Source: Erinaceus europaeus
Lineage: Eukaryota; Chordata; Mammalia; Eulipotyphla; Erinaceidae
Reading direction: 5' to 3'
DNA length: 64,000 nt
NCBI RefSeq assembly: GCF_950295315.1
Contig: NC_080171.1
Coordinates: forward strand, 28,836,682-28,900,681
The position numbers were made by a program, and so were the translations under genes. The notes under the pieces were generated by a model, which was given only the letters and a program-made list of their open reading frames with translations, did no database searches and was not told the DNA's origin. Below are positions 20,965-33,200 of this stretch, one piece after another (the stretch's first letter is position 1; each line of letters starts with the position of its first letter).

Positions 20965-23900
20965 TCAGCTGTGGCCGTGGAGGGTGGCTTGGTGTCTTGA
21001 GTGGCTGCCACTGGGGATCTTGCTTTGCTTGTCATTGCAGAACAGCTTGTGGGAGCAGAATGGCCCCTGCTGAGGCCCCCGCCGTTCTTGGTGGCACCAT
21101 GGGAGTGTAAGTTTGGGAGAGTGGCGGTGGAGGGCCACCTGCTGCTCCAGATAGTGGCCCACAGCAGATGTGAGTGCCTCTGCCTGGGCACAGCCCTCTG
21201 GCCCCAAGGGGCTGTGGCTCTGTGAGTGGTGGTTCTGGGGAGCGGTGGGAACAGGCTGGGCTGTGTAGGGGGACTCCTCAGGCTCTCTGCCTTGCTCAGG
21301 TGCCATGTGCTCGAGCTGCCTGGTCTTCCTAGGCGGGAGGCTCTCTGGGGGCTCGTGGTCCTGGCTGAGCAGGAGGGCACAGGACCTGCCTGCTGGGAGC
21401 TGGCGGCTCCTCTCTGAGGCAGGCCAGCTCCTCTTTCTGGCAGTTGAGATTTGATGTCTTGCCCTGCTCTTGGGCTGTGCTCTGCGCAGGGGCTGCCCGA
21501 ACTCCTGCTGCCTCTGTCTGCAGCCTGCCCTGCCTGTGGGTTCCAGGTGGCCTTCCCAGCCAGGGACCTCCCTGACCTGGACTGCGTCATTGTCCTCTTC
21601 ATCCCAGGCAGATTGTGGCCCTGAGTGGAGCTCCAGTCCTGCTCCCCTCTGGGCAGACTGTGCTGGGTACAGTTTCTGCTTGCTGGGAGCCATGCCTGGT
21701 GTAGAACTTGGCTGCAGGCCATCTTCCAGGGCCTCAGGCCCCTTTGCCCTATGCCAGAACCGCCCCACGAAGCATGGGGCGGTCTCTGCAGGTGGCCGGG
21801 TCCCCTGTCCAGTCAGAGGTACCACTGAGGAACCCTGGCGCAGCACCCACGGGGACTCTTTCGTGAAGGTGTCCTGTGGGTCCCCTTGCCCAGCTGATGA
21901 GGCTGGGAAGGCACTGTCCTTGTTGGGGGCTTGAGGTGACATGCGTGTGTTCACCCTTCCTCCTAGCTGGTCTGGAGGAGCTTCTGCCAAGCACCTGGTT
22001 GAGGAGGCTTTTGAGTGGGATCTCGATGCCAGGCAAGGAGTGCCGGGGTGCACAGGCCCTTCCCTTGGTGGAAGGGCCAGGAGCTGAGGCCCAGGAGCCC
22101 TGAAGCACCTGAGGGGCTTGAGGAGTTTGAGGGGCAAGTGCCACCTGTGCCTCACCCACAGCCTGGTGACATGCTTCTCCAGCACCTGGCACGTATGCGT
22201 GGTGAGCACAGAGCACTGCAGGGGTGTGAGCGTGCAGGGCTCCAGGCCCTTGGAGGAGAGGATGCTTCTGGCCTGCTGGCCTGCAACCGACTGTGCACGA
22301 AGGGCCACGGCCATGCTGGTGGTAGAGCTGGATCCTGGAACATTCCCTGGGAGCTGCCCCTCCTCTGTGGGCTCCACCTTCCTGCCCTCAAGGGCCCACA
22401 GACTCTGTCCTGGAAGCTGCTTCTGGTGGCCCCTTGCCCAGGGCCTCTTGAGCCTCCCTGAGGTCCTCTTCCAGGTTGCTTGTGGCACCTGCAGCCGGAG
22501 GCTGGCTGCCCTGCTCTGGAGGCCTTTCACCACCTGCCCCACACTCTGCCCCACACCCTGGCCCAGGGCCTTCTCAAAGGAGTGCAGGGGTGGGGCCCTG
22601 GTCCCCATCTTCTGTGCTTCCTGGCCACTCTGGCCCTGGGATACAGAAGGCTGGGAGGGAACCCTCCTGGTCCGGGCCTCCCTGGAGCCTGGGAGCTGAG
22701 GCCGATGGCCCCTCAGGTCTATGGAGAACAGCAACCTGTGGGGCATGTCTGCCGGCAGGGCAGAGGGCTCTGTCTTGTGGCACGGGGCCCCAGAGCCCCC
22801 CAGAGTCTTCAGAGGTGGAGGCGGTGGGGAGGCTGGAAGGGCTCTGGGAGTTGGTGGGGCTCTTGTCTGGGGCTGCAGCAGAGTGTGTGTTGGCAGCAAG
22901 ATGTTGTTCATGGCTGGAGCCCAGAGCTGGGGCTGGGTTGCAGGACTGGGCTCAGGCTGATGCTCTGCCAGGGCCGAGGCTGCTCCCCTGGGCACCGGCT
23001 CCTGCTTGGGCAGTGTCCCAGAGAGCTGGTTGAAATGCAGCTCCTGGGGGGGCTGCTCGTGGGGGGAGCCTGACAGCAGCCTGACAGCAGCCACCAGGGA
23101 CTCACTGTGCAGCTTGGGGTGTCCCCAGAAGAGCTGCCGGCACTGCTGTGTGGGGGGGGACCTTGCAATCTCCGGGGACATAGGCTGGATCTGGCCCGGT
23201 GGCTCCTCTGAGTTGCCTTTCCTGTCCCAGCAGCACTGGTCCCCCCCGGCGTCCTGCTGGTCACCTGGGCACTTTGGTATGGCCAGAGTCTGCCAGCGCC
23301 CAGGGCTGTCCACCCACACTCTCAGCTCTGCCTTCCTGCTGAGCAGCAGATCCAGCACCTTCTGAACTTCTGTGCTTAGCCAGGGCCGGCCCCCAGCATG
23401 GGCCTGCTGGGGTGCGGGGTTTCTCCAGAAGGGGAGGCCTGGGGGTGGTTGGGACAGGGGCCTTTGCTGGGCCTCGGCCTGGGCAAGGGTCAGGGTTTGG
23501 GCTGTCACCCGCCACAAGGATGGGGCGGACACAGGCTGTTGGGACCGGCCCTGGCCTGAGAGGATTCTGCTGGCAGCAGCTGGCAGCAAGGTGTGTGGAG
23601 GGGACCCCTTAGGGCTGGGATCCTTCTGGGGAGACCCGAGGTCCGAGACAGAGCGAGTCCAGCTGGAGGCTGAGGACTGGGGTGCAGAGATCTCTGTGAG
23701 GTTGTCAGGAGAGGTGTCTGTGTCAGGGGGCACCAGAGGGTCCAGAGGCAAAGGTGCAGGGCCTGGATCAGGGCCATTCAGGGAGGGTAGTGAGCAGACA
23801 GACACTGAGAAAGAGGCTGGGTGGGGCAGAAGAGGCAAGGCCAGAGGGACTGGGTGCTTGCTGAGAGGAGTGGTGTTGGCTGCTGGTATCGCTGTAGGAG

Positions 23901-26625
23901 AGACACAGGCTTCCCTGGACCCAAGGTACCTGCCAGGCTCAGCTCTGTGCCCTGGAGGTGGGTCCTGCTCTGGGAGCTGCTGGTGGCTGCTCTCCTGCAG
24001 CTGCTTCCCCAGGAGGCTGTGGGAGGAGGTGAAGCTGAGAGCAGCCTCAGAGCAGGAGGCTGCTGGCTGTCAGGGGGTCCTGGGCTGTCACCTGCATGGC
24101 CCCTGCTGACCTCACAGTGCTCTGGGCAGCCCCTGCCTCCTCCACCATGTCCCAGCCCTCCCCACCCCATTCAGCCCAGGCTGCCATCAGCCTTGGGGCC
24201 TGGGACCCAAGTCTGGAGTCTGGAGTCTGGAGACCGGGACACAGGGACACTTTACCTTTGCAGACATGCATCCAGGTCCCTGAGGTCATTCAGCACTTGC
24301 AGGCAGGCTCTACCAGCTGCAAAGCAGGACAGGGAAATCCTGGAGGCTGGGGCAGGGTCTCTCTGGAGCCTAAGTGCCTGGGTCTCCAGGACCCATCTTG
24401 AGGGGACCCCAGCGTGAACCCCTCAGCCATGCCCAAGGTCACAGCGTCTCTGACAGTGGTGTCAGAATTTAAAACTCCTTTCACGTCTCTTCCCCTGAGA
24501 CTCAGAGGCCTCAAGTGGGGAGAAAGGGCAGGCCCACCTCCCAGAGCAACTCAGGGAGGGAAAGGCCTATCCTTGTGGTCTAGGCTCCCTGCCCCGATCT
24601 GTGCACTGTGGGCCCTGGAGGCACAACCCTGCTGGCTGGCAGCCCCTGCTCTTGACCCTCCCTTGAGTCTGAGCAGGGATTGGGGAAATGTTGGCTCTGC
24701 CTCCCTGCAGCCTCCTGGGGCTCTGTCCTGAGGGAGGGCTTGTTCCTGAGATCCTCAAGTCAGGCAGCTCAACTCAGGAGCAGAAAGTGGGGAGATTCTG
24801 GCACAGACTGACTGGCTGAAGCTCACCTTTCAAAAGTACCCTCCTCCTCTGGTTCCTCCTCCTTGGCCTGGGCTCCTTCTGAAGCTGAAGGGCAGAACAC
24901 ACAGGGTGGGTCTACACCAGCTGCCCAGTGCATGTCACCCACCCATCGTGCCATTGGCACTTTCTCTCCTGTGACTCAGTTCAAGGTAGATCAGGTCTAT
25001 TCTGTGTTCTTCTAGGAAAGTGGTGGGTAATCTTTGCTGCCAGGGCCATTTGAATAGTTATAGTGTCACTGTGGGCCATAGCAGTAATTATCCTGGGGCC
25101 AGGCAGTGGCACACCTGGTGAAGCACTCACATTACAGTGAGCAAGGACCCAGGCTCAAGTCCCTGGTCCCCATCTGCAGGGAGAAAGCTTCGCAAGTGGT
25201 GAAGCAGCACTGCAGGTGCCTCTCTGTCTTTCTCCCTCTCTATCTCCTCAGCCTCTCTCAATTTCTTTCTGTCTCTATCCAATAACAAATAAATAATTAA
25301 TAAAAAAGTAGTTATCCTAATAGCTCAAAGTTGCTATGAATAGAGCCCCTAGTTTAACTGAATTTTGAACTCTGCCATGATGCTTTTGGTGGGCCTGAAC
25401 AAATTATTATTTCAGGGGTGGAAGTTGCCTCTCTTGTTCTGTAATAACACATAGATGGATCTTGCTTACTCTGACATTTGTCAAGAATCTTTATGTCCTC
25501 GGGACACACTCCTTTGAGGTAGAGGTATGTGGAACCGTTACCTCAGTTAACATATATAATCTTGTAAGTCAATAAAAATCGGTAATAAAAACTTTTTAAA
25601 CACAATTCAAAAAGAATCTTCTATGTCCTCAGTCTGGTGGTCCTGCTAACACCTACTTGAGTAGGACATGCTTCCCAGGGCCAGGTCTCCATGTGGGCTT
25701 CTCAGAGCCTCAAGACCAAGGTGTCCCCGTCAGTACCCACAGAGGAAAGGGTCAGTACCCACAGAAGAAAGGCTGCTCAGACACCTGCCACAGGAAGGTC
25801 CCTGGGACCCAGTGCTGGTGGTCTTGACTCCCACAGAGATCTCTACTCTCAGTTGTCCAGTCCTAATCATTGTCAGCCATTTGGGACTCTGCCCTTGACT
25901 TTCTATGCTAGGACACCCAATGGGAGAGCTTCTAGAAACACACATTCTAGAGTCCACTCTCACTCTGAAGCCTAATCTGAGGTCTCTTCAGAAGGATGGG
26001 AGTCTGCATCTTCCTGAGGAGAAACCTTCTATTGCATAGTATTGCCTCCCAGGCTTCAGTCTACTTGGTTCTAGAAAATGTAAATAGTGGTGGAAAAGAA
26101 GAGCCAATCTTGTGCTGATGGCTTTGGGGCAAAGGTTTCTTACCTTCCAGAGTTGGGCCATGGCACAGAGGGTTAAGCGCATGTGGCGCCAAGTGCAAGG
26201 ACCGGCGTAATGATCCCGGTTTGAGCCCCCAGCTCCCCACCTGTAGGGGAGTCGCTTCACAAGCGGTGAAGCAGGTCTGCAGGTGTCTGTATTTCTCCCT
26301 CTCTCTGTCTCCCCCTCCTCTCTCCATTTCTCTCTGTCCTATCCAACAATGATGACATCAACAATAACAACAATATAATTACAACACAAAAAAGGGCAAC
26401 AAAAGGGAAACTAAATAAATAATAATAAAGATATCTTACCTTCTTGAAGCTTGTAGGTTTAGTGGGTGGTGGTGGGGATGTGTTGCTTTGAAAAAAGCTA
26501 GTGAAGAAGTGGAAGAGCCCCACTCCACACAGCAGGGAGAAGATGTTGCCAATGACCCAGGAGATGGGCCATAGGCTCAACCAAGTCTTAATCACTCTTG
26601 TCAGAGGAGAGAGGAAATTCTCCAT
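20965..26625 (-). CDS. SPATA31-like protein, left copy, four exons
   Basis: A probable member of the SPATA31 family (formerly FAM75), mostly testis-expressed proteins linked to spermatogenesis. Exons on -: 26625-26440, 24884-24827, 24316-24256, 24016-20965. All have GT-AG junctions and matching phases, giving 1118 residues. Exon 1 encodes a short N-terminus and one hydrophobic membrane segment (about residues 15-46). Exon 2 is very basic (RPRRRNQRRR). Exon 3 encodes AGRACLQVLNDLRDLDACLQ, matching the family's AGRECRRGLEE-type helix. The large last exon holds FWGHPKLHSESLV (residues 398-410), a family hallmark, and a VLEKHVTRLWVRHRW block near 710. This layout of three small exons plus one huge exon is typical of SPATA31. 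Known human members are longer (about 1300-1600 residues as I recall). The start ATG (26625) has A at -3 and G at +4. No disruption is seen. The exact subfamily is uncertain. Confidence 0.82.
22861..22861. other. Substitution between inverted-repeat arms
   Basis: T here pairs with G at 55551 in the other arm, where A would be expected. In the SPATA31-like frame it changes the third base of an Arg codon (AGA here, AGG in the right copy), so both copies encode the same protein. Confidence 0.85.
25098..25303 (+). mobile_element. SINE type B in left arm, intron 1
   Basis: It has GGGGCCAGGCAGTGGCACAC, CAGGCTCAAGTCCCTGGTCC and an AATAAATAATTAAT tail. The same element sits at the mirror position of the right arm, so it predates the duplication. 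Confidence 0.85.
26149..26420 (+). mobile_element. SINE type A in left arm, intron 1
   Basis: It has CAGAGGGTTAAGCGCATGTG, CCCGGTTTGAGCCCCCAGC and GTCCTATCCAACAATGATG, followed by a CAA-rich tail. It lies just inside intron 1 of the left SPATA31-like gene, about 20 bases from the donor, and is shared with the other arm. Confidence 0.88.
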
Positions 26626-26860
26626 CATCTGACAGCTACAACTGCCCTTGGGCAACTGAGCTGTGGGCTTAAAACTGGGCATTAAACCCCCAGGCCCCAT
26701 CACAGAGCTCTGACCTTGTCACAAGGGCCCGCAGGTAATGAAGGTCACAGTGGGGGGGAGGCTGAACCTGGTCCCCTCCCTGCACAGCCCCCATCCCTCT
26801 GTCCTTTCCTATCTCCTCAGCCTTTTAGGAGATTCTGGTCAGCTCTCTAGTAACTTCATC
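26626..26860 (-). promoter_or_regulatory. Putative promoter of left SPATA31-like gene
   Basis: Reading on -, the near-palindrome CCTTGTGACAAGG lies at 26726-26714. Two CAGTTG boxes (MYB type) lie at 26658-26653 and 26644-26639, just before the ATG. The upstream block is shared with the right arm and with the remnant at 18604-18775. There is no CpG island. Function is inferred from position and conservation among copies. Confidence 0.45.
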
Positions 26861-26954
26861 TGGAATTCAGTTCCTCTGTGATCTCTAAATGTGCTTCAAG
26901 TATTTGACCTTTCAGGAATGTGCTGATTCCTTCTATTTAACATTTTTTTTTAAG

Positions 26955-27125
26955 TATTTTTATTTATTATTATTTTTATTTTTGAAGGAGATGCAGAGAG
27001 AGAAAGACACATAGAGAAACACCGGAGCCCTGCTCAGCTCTGACTTATGGTGGTGTGGGGGATTGAACCTGGGACTTCAGACCCTCAGCTATGAGAGTCT
27101 CTTTGCATAACCATGCTGTTACCCT
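26955..27125 (-). mobile_element. SINE type D
   Basis: It has CAGCTCTGACTTATGGTGG, GATTGAACCTGGGACTTC and TTTGCATAACCATGC, with a TATTTATTATTATT tail at the left. Confidence 0.78.
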
Positions 27126-27149
27126 CGCTCTTCAATTTTTTTTCCAATT

Positions 27150-27341
27150 TTTAAATTATCTTTATTTATTTATTGGATAGAGATAGTCAGAAATGGAGAG
27201 GGGAGAGAGAGAGAGACACCTGTAGCCCTGCTTCACTACTCGTGATGTCTTCCCCCTGCAGGTGGGGCCTGAGGGCTCGAACCAGGGTCCTTGGGCACTG
27301 TACCATGTGCACTCAATCAGGTGCACCACCACCTGGCCCCC
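27150..27341 (-). mobile_element. SINE type B
   Basis: It has TTTATTTATTGGATAGAGAT, CCTGCTTCACTACTCGTGAT, GGGCTCGAACCAGGGTCC and CAGGTGCACCACCACCTGG. Confidence 0.82.
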
Positions 27342-27639
27342 AATTTGTTTTAAATCTCAGTGATTTTTACTTTTAGGATGCCCTTTTTCCAGCTCTTACA
27401 TAACACCATAATTTGTTTTACATAGCTATAACATACACCTAGATTTCTTTTCATATATGGGACTTTATGACCTTATCCATGACCCCTGGAGGATCAGGGC
27501 AGGTAGGGGGTGACCAGACATACAGATGCTTCCAGAAACACATACGTTCTTCCCCACTGAGGATTCATTCCCCAGACTTTTATAACCTTTACAACTGTCA
27601 CAAATGGAGGAGTGCGGACTGGCCAGGTACCTAACGATG
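27342..27639. other. Unidentified spacer sequence
   Basis: Short A/T-rich segment between a SINE and the first LINE-1. Nothing recognisable was seen. Confidence 0.4.
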
Positions 27640-29577
27640 GCCTTGCGTGAGGCGGGGCTACAGAGCGGCAGCAGCTGTGTTCTCTCCTCTCCTAGGTCAA
27701 ATAGGAATGCCAAAGGTGATCACCTGTGACTGCAACAACACAAGACTAGAACGATTTCAGGAACCTACCAAATCACCGGTAAGTGCAAACATGTGTGGCT
27801 TGTGGACAGAGCAGAGCCTATGGAGAGACTAAACAGCTGGTAAACTCCAGCAGTTTATTGGTTGAAGTACCACTTCCAGTCTGTTTTACCAACAGACTAC
27901 TGAAGGAAGGAGAGAACTCCCCTAAGATTCACCAAATGCAGCTGTGAGTCTCCTTTGCTACTGCCCTCAGAGGCTGGAGCTGCAGGGTATAGGCCCTGTG
28001 CTGACATCGGGGGATAGAGAACTGACCAGGAAACCCAGGAGAATATCTATACCGTGGTGCCCTAGTGGTAGGGCTGTATAGTGGTAGTCTTTCCACTTTG
28101 TTCTCCTAATGAGAACATGGTGAATAATTGCCTCAGAACCTACAGACTATAAACAGGGCTTGTTTAGAAACTCAGAGGGCTCAGCAGTGCTGCCTGGCTT
28201 GGCAGAGAAGCTGAATAGAGCTGGAATGTTGGCTCCTTGGGGTGTGAGAATCTCTTTGTGTAACCACTGTATTTTCTCTCCCCCACCCTAATTTGGCTCT
28301 TGGTCAGGAGTGAGTGATTAATCTAAGAGGGCTACTTACAGTTTGAAAGCCCCCAGGCTCCAACAGCCTACAGGGAAGAAAAAGCACAAAAGAAACCTTA
28401 ACAGCCACTGTACTCAACTCAGGGATTGAAATAATATTGAAACAATTGTTAATTTCCACAACTGTGAACTCTTGTAGTACCTTACTTAGATACAAGTCAA
28501 TCCAGGCAAGAGTGATCAGTAATTTGAAAAGTACTGAGAGAGGGACCTCATAACATACTATATATATGACATGAACCAAGACAAAAGTACAGCTAAATGC
28601 CCCCCCAAAAGGTTGAAGCACAGAATGAGGTCAATATCCAAACACTAGTTAAAGGAAATAATAATAGGAGTGAGTAAAGAGTTTGAAAGAATTTTCATCT
28701 GAAATACAGAAACAACCAATGAGACTCTGGAAGAAAACACTAATTATCTCAAGGTTATTAGAGAGCTGAAAGCAGAAATAGCTGAGCTAAGAAAACAACT
28801 AGCTGAAGAAGCTAATACAGTATCACAACAGGGTATCAAAATAGATGAACTCCAGAAAACAGAGAGGAGAGAAAATAGAATAAATGAGGCAGAAAACAGA
28901 ATTAGCAAGATCAAGAACGAATTAGAGACAACTAAAAAAAAGAAGTAAAAGATCTCAAAAATAGATTAAGAGATACTGAAAACAATGATAGAGGCATATA
29001 ATATGACTTTAAAAGAAATAATATACACATTATTGGCTTACCAGAGGAAGAAAGAGAGGGAGGGGAAGAAAGCATTCTACAGGCCATAATAGCTGAAAAC
29101 TTCTCTAGTCTAGACAACATCAAAGACATAAAGGTTCATCCCAGAGGGTCCCAAACAGAATTAACTCAGACTTAAAGACACCAAGATATTTATTTAGAAT
29201 GAAAAGGAATAAGGATAAAGAAAGGATCTTGAAGGATACAAGAGAAAAACAAAGAGTCACCTACAGAGGAAAACCCATAAGATTAGCTGCAGACTTCTCC
29301 GCACAAACACTACAGGCCAGAAGAGAACGGCAAGATATCTATCGAGTGCTCAATGAGAAAGGCTTTCAACCAAGAATACTATATTCTGCTAGACTGTCAT
29401 TCAGACTAGATGGAGGCATAAAAACCTTCTCAGACAAGCAACAGTTGAAAAAAATCAACTATTACAAAGCCTACCCTGAAAGAAGTTCTGAAGGTCTCCT
29501 ATAAACAGACCACCATAAATATGCCATATATCAGAGCAATCTAAAAATCTACAATAATGGTGATAAAATATCTTCTT

Positions 29578-29863
29578 TTTAAAATATTTATTTTCCCTTT
29601 TGTTGCCCTTGTTTTTCATTGTTGTTGTAGTTATTGTTGTTATTGATGTTATCATCGTTGTTAGATATGACAGAGAGAGTTGGAGAGAAGAGGGGAAGAC
29701 ATAAAGGGGAAGAGAAAGATAGACACCTGCAGACCTGCTTCACCACCTGTGAAGCAACATCCCTGCAGGTGGGGAGCTGGGGGCTCAAACTGGGATCCTT
29801 CAGCCAGTCCTTGCTCTTTGTGCCACATGCGCTTAACCTGCTGTGCTACCGCCCAACTCCCTG
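29578..29863 (-). mobile_element. SINE type A between ORF1 and ORF2 of LINE-1 copy 1
   Basis: It has TTCCCTTTTGTTGCCCTTG, ACACCTGCAGACCTGCTTCA and the head complement CGCTTAACCTGCTGTGCTAC. Confidence 0.87.
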
Positions 29864-30211
29864 AAATATCTTCTATCTATGATATCAATAAGTGTCAATG
29901 GCCTGAATTCACCTATTAAAAGGCATAGAGAAGGAAGATGGATCAGAAAACACAACCCAACAAAATGTGTGCAAGAAACCCACCTAACTCAACAAGACAA
30001 ACACAGACTCAAAATGAAAGGATGGAAAACTATCATACAAGTCAATTGCCCACAAAAAAGGGTTGGAACAACTATTCTCATATCTGACATGATAGACTTT
30101 AAAATAAATAAAATTTAAAAAGATAAGAATGGACATTACTTAATGCTCAGAGGATCAATCAAGAAGACTTAACAATTATTAACATCTATGCACTTAATGT
30201 GAAGCCATCTA

Positions 30212-30388
30212 GAGACAGCCAGAAATCGAGAGGGAAGGGTGTGATAGAGAGGGAGAGAGAGAGAGAGAGACATCTGCAGCCCTGCTTCACCACTTGCAAA
30301 GCTTTCCCTTTGCAGGTGGGGACTGGAGGTTTAAACCTGGGTCCTTGTGCATTGTAACATGTGCACTCAACCAGATGCACCACCACCA
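30212..30388 (-). mobile_element. SINE type B in LINE-1 copy 1
   Basis: It has GAGACAGCCAGAAATCGAG, GCAGCCCTGCTTCACCACTT and CTCAACCAGATGCACCACC. Flanking L1 text (GAAGCCATCTA) is repeated on both sides as a target-site duplication. Confidence 0.85.
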
Positions 30389-31062
30389 AAACCTTGAAGC
30401 CATCTAAATACATCAAACATCTATTGAAAGAGCTACAGCAATATATTAACAGCAACACAGTAATAAGAGGGGATTTCAACACCCCAGTCTCTCAACTTGA
30501 CAGATCATCCAGGCAGAAAATCAATAAAGAAATGAGGAAGCTAATTGAGGAAATAGACTAGAACTATTGGACATTTTCAGAATCATTCACCCCAAGAAAC
30601 TGGAATACACATTCTACTCAAGTCCACATGGGTCGTTCTCAAGGACAGACCATATGTTAATTCACAAAGACAGTGTCAGCAAATTCAAGAGCATTGAAAT
30701 CATCCCAAGCATCTTCTCAGACCACAGTGGAATTAAACTAACACTTAACAATCAACAAAATATGAGTAATAATATGTGATCTGGGAGGTGGTGCAAAAAT
30801 ATATATATATATGAGTAATAGTCCCAAAATGTGGAAGCTCAACAGTACACTACTTAACAACTACTGGGTCAAAGAGAAAATCAAGGAAGAAATCAAAATG
30901 TTTCGAGAATTCAATGAAAATGAAGATACAAACTATCAAAGTATTTAGGACACATCTAAGGCAGTTCTAAGAAGGAAGTTCATAGCCATACAAGCACACA
31001 TTGGGAAACAAGAAAAAGGACAAATAAACAACCTGATTGCTCAGTTTAAAGACCTAGAAGAA

Positions 31063-31262
31063 GGGGTCTGGGTGGTGGTGCACCTGGTTGAGTGCACATG
31101 TTACAGTGCACATGTTACAGCGCACAAGGACCCAGGTTTGAGCCCCCGGCCTCCACCTGTATGGGGAAAGCTTTGTGAGTGGTGAAGCAGTGCTGCAGGT
31201 GTCTGTCTTACTCCTCGCCCCTCCATTTCTGGCTGTCTCTATCTAATAAATAAAGATAAAAA
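31063..31262 (+). mobile_element. SINE type B in LINE-1 copy 1
   Basis: It has GGGGTCTGGGTGGTGGTGCA, CCCAGGTTTGAGCCCCCGG and TGTCTCTATCTAATAAATAA. The L1 text AAAGACCTAGAAGAAG flanks both ends as a target-site duplication. Confidence 0.88.
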
Positions 31263-31506
31263 AAAAAGACCTAGAAGAAGAAGAAGAACAAAGGAACCCG
31301 AAAGCAACCACAAGGACAGACATGACTAAAGTTAGGGCAGAAATAAATAACATTGAATATAAGAAAACCATACAAAAGATCAATGAAAGTAAATGCTGGT
31401 TCTTTGAAAGAGTGAACAAAATCGACCAACCTTTAACTAGACTCACAAAACAAAAAAGGGAGAAGACACAAATAAAGTGATTGTATATGAAAGAGGAGAT
31501 ATCGGA

Positions 31507-31788
31507 AATTGGGCAGTAGCACAGCAGGTTAAGTGTAGGTGGTGCAAAGCGCAAGTACCCATGTAAGGATCCCAGTGCGAACCCCTAGCTCCCCACCTGG
31601 AGGAGAGTCGCTTCACAAGCAATGAAGCAGGTCTGGAGGTGTTTATCTTTCACTCCCCCTCTTTGTCTTCTCTTCCTCTCTCCATTCTCTCTGTCCTATC
31701 CAACAATGACAACATCAATAACAACAACAATAACAACTATAACACTAAAACAACAAGGGCAACAAAAGGGAATAAATAAAAGAAAAAA
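31507..31788 (+). mobile_element. SINE type A in LINE-1 copy 1
   Basis: It has TTGGGCAGTAGCACAGCAGG, CAGTGCGAACCCCTAGCTCC and a CAACAATAACAACTATAAC tail. The sequence AGAGGAGATATC flanks both ends as a target-site duplication. Confidence 0.88.
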
Positions 31789-32081
31789 TAAAGAGGAGAT
31801 ATCACAACAGACACCACAGAAATTCAACATACCATGTGAGGCTTCTATGAACAACTCTGTGACACCAAACTAGAGAACCTGGAAGAAATGGATGATTTCC
31901 TAGATAACTACAAACTTCCAAAATTAAATAAAGAGGAACTAGATGATATGAACAGGCCCATCACAGCTAATGAAATTGAAACTGTTATTAAAAACCTTCC
32001 CAAGAATAAAGGTCCTGGACCAGATGGTTTTACAAATGAATTCAACAAAACCTTCAAAGAAGAACTAATACCTCTACTTTT

Positions 32082-32422
32082 TTTTTTTCCCTACAGGGTT
32101 ATTGCTGGGCTCAGTGCCTGCACCATGAATCCACTGCTCCTGGAGGCCATTTTCCCCCTTTTTGTTGCCCTTGTTGTAGCCTCTTTGTGGTTATTATTAT
32201 TGCCATTGTTGATGTTGTTCGTTGCTGGATAGGACAGAGAGAAATGGAGAGAGGAGGGGAAGACAGGGGGAGAGAAAGATAGACACCTGCAGACCTGCTT
32301 CACCACCTGTGAAGCAACTCCCCTGCAGGTGGGGAGCCGGGGGCTCGAACTGGGATCCTTTCGCCAGTCCCTGCGCTTTGCACCACATGCGTTTAACCCA
32401 CTGCACCACTGCCCGACCCCCC
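32082..32422 (-). mobile_element. SINE type A, long form, in LINE-1 copy 1
   Basis: It has GGGTTATTGCTGGGCTCAGT, CCACTGCTCCTGGAGGCC, GGATAGGACAGAGAGAAATG and the head complement CACTGCACCACTGCCCGAC. The L1 text ATACCTCTACTTTT is duplicated at both ends. Confidence 0.9.
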
Positions 32423-33200
32423 ATACCTCTACTTTTAAAAGTCTTCCAGAAGAGACTTCTGGATGCGGGGCTACGAGCAGCAACAGATCTCCTCTCCTCT
32501 CCTCTCCCGGATCAACTAGGAATACCAAAGGAGACCACCTGGGACCGAAACAAGACAGGACTAGAATGACTACAGGAACCCACCAAATCACCAGTGAGTG
32601 CAAACACGTGTGGCTGGTGACAGAGAGGAGCCTAGGGAGGGATTAAGTGGCTGGTAAGAGTCCGGCAGTTTATCATTTGAGACACCATCCCCAGTCTGTT
32701 AAACCAAACAAGGGGACAGCTGAAGGGAGGAGAGGATTCCCCGGAGACTCACCAAGTGCAACTCTGAATCTCCATTGCTACTGCCCTCAGAATCTGGAGC
32801 AGTGGCAGGGAGGGACACCAGGTGACAGATCTAACCAGGAAACTCAGAAGACCTATAACTCCGTGGCATAGTGGTGGGCTGTGAAAGTCTCTTTGCATTA
32901 CCACTGGATTATCTCTGCCACACCCTGCTTTATCTCTTGGTCAGGAGTTAGTGATTAAGCTAAGAAGCCTACTTATAGTTTAAAAGACATCAGGCTCCCA
33001 TAGCCAACAGGGAAGGGGAAAAAAAGAGGCTTTTAAACCACTGAGCTCCAACTCAGGGATTAAAATACTATTGAAACAACTGTTAACTTCCACCACTGTA
33101 AACCCTTTAATTAACTTACTTAGACACAAGTCAATCCAGGCAATAGTGGTCAGTAATTTGAAAAGTACTCAGAGAGGGAACTCATAACATCTTATTTAAA

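Larger units (their letters stand above)
20163..26895. repeat. Left arm of large inverted repeat
   Basis: The arm pairs with 51517-58249 in reverse complement. The coordinate sum is 78412 at the outer edge (20164/58248), both ends of the main exon (20965/57447 and 23838/54574) and the inner edge (26703/51709). There is thus no net insertion or deletion over about 6.7 kb. Long open frames translate identically in both arms. One internal substitution was noticed, at 22861 (paired with 55551), plus one mismatch at the inner edge (26889). Similarity stops sharply at both ends. It carries a complete gene and two SINEs. Confidence 0.95.
27640..32450 (+). mobile_element. LINE-1 copy 1, interrupted and 3'-truncated
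   Basis: The 5' UTR starts near 27645 (GAGGCGGGGCTACAGAGC) and continues to about 28690. ORF1-like sequence (28690-29500) still shows the coiled-coil and the C-terminal AGVLNEKGFQPR-type block. ORF2 endonuclease and reverse transcriptase pieces follow. Five SINEs split it (29578, 30212, 31063, 31507, 32082), and frames carry stops and shifts. It ends at TTTTAAAAGTCTTCCAGAAG, where LINE-1 copy 2 begins in the same orientation. It is inactive. Confidence 0.88.

Noticed and set aside
20694..21722. A 342-codon open frame overlapping the last SPATA31-like exon in another frame, and its mirror at 56690-57718
   Set aside because: The DNA is G+C rich and stop-poor, so long shadows are expected. The frame used by SPATA31 is supported by splice phases and family motifs, and this one is not.
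28304..28621. A 105-codon minus-strand frame rich in hydrophobic residues
   Set aside because: It lies in the 5' UTR of LINE-1 copy 1, where A/T-rich antisense reading mimics a membrane protein.
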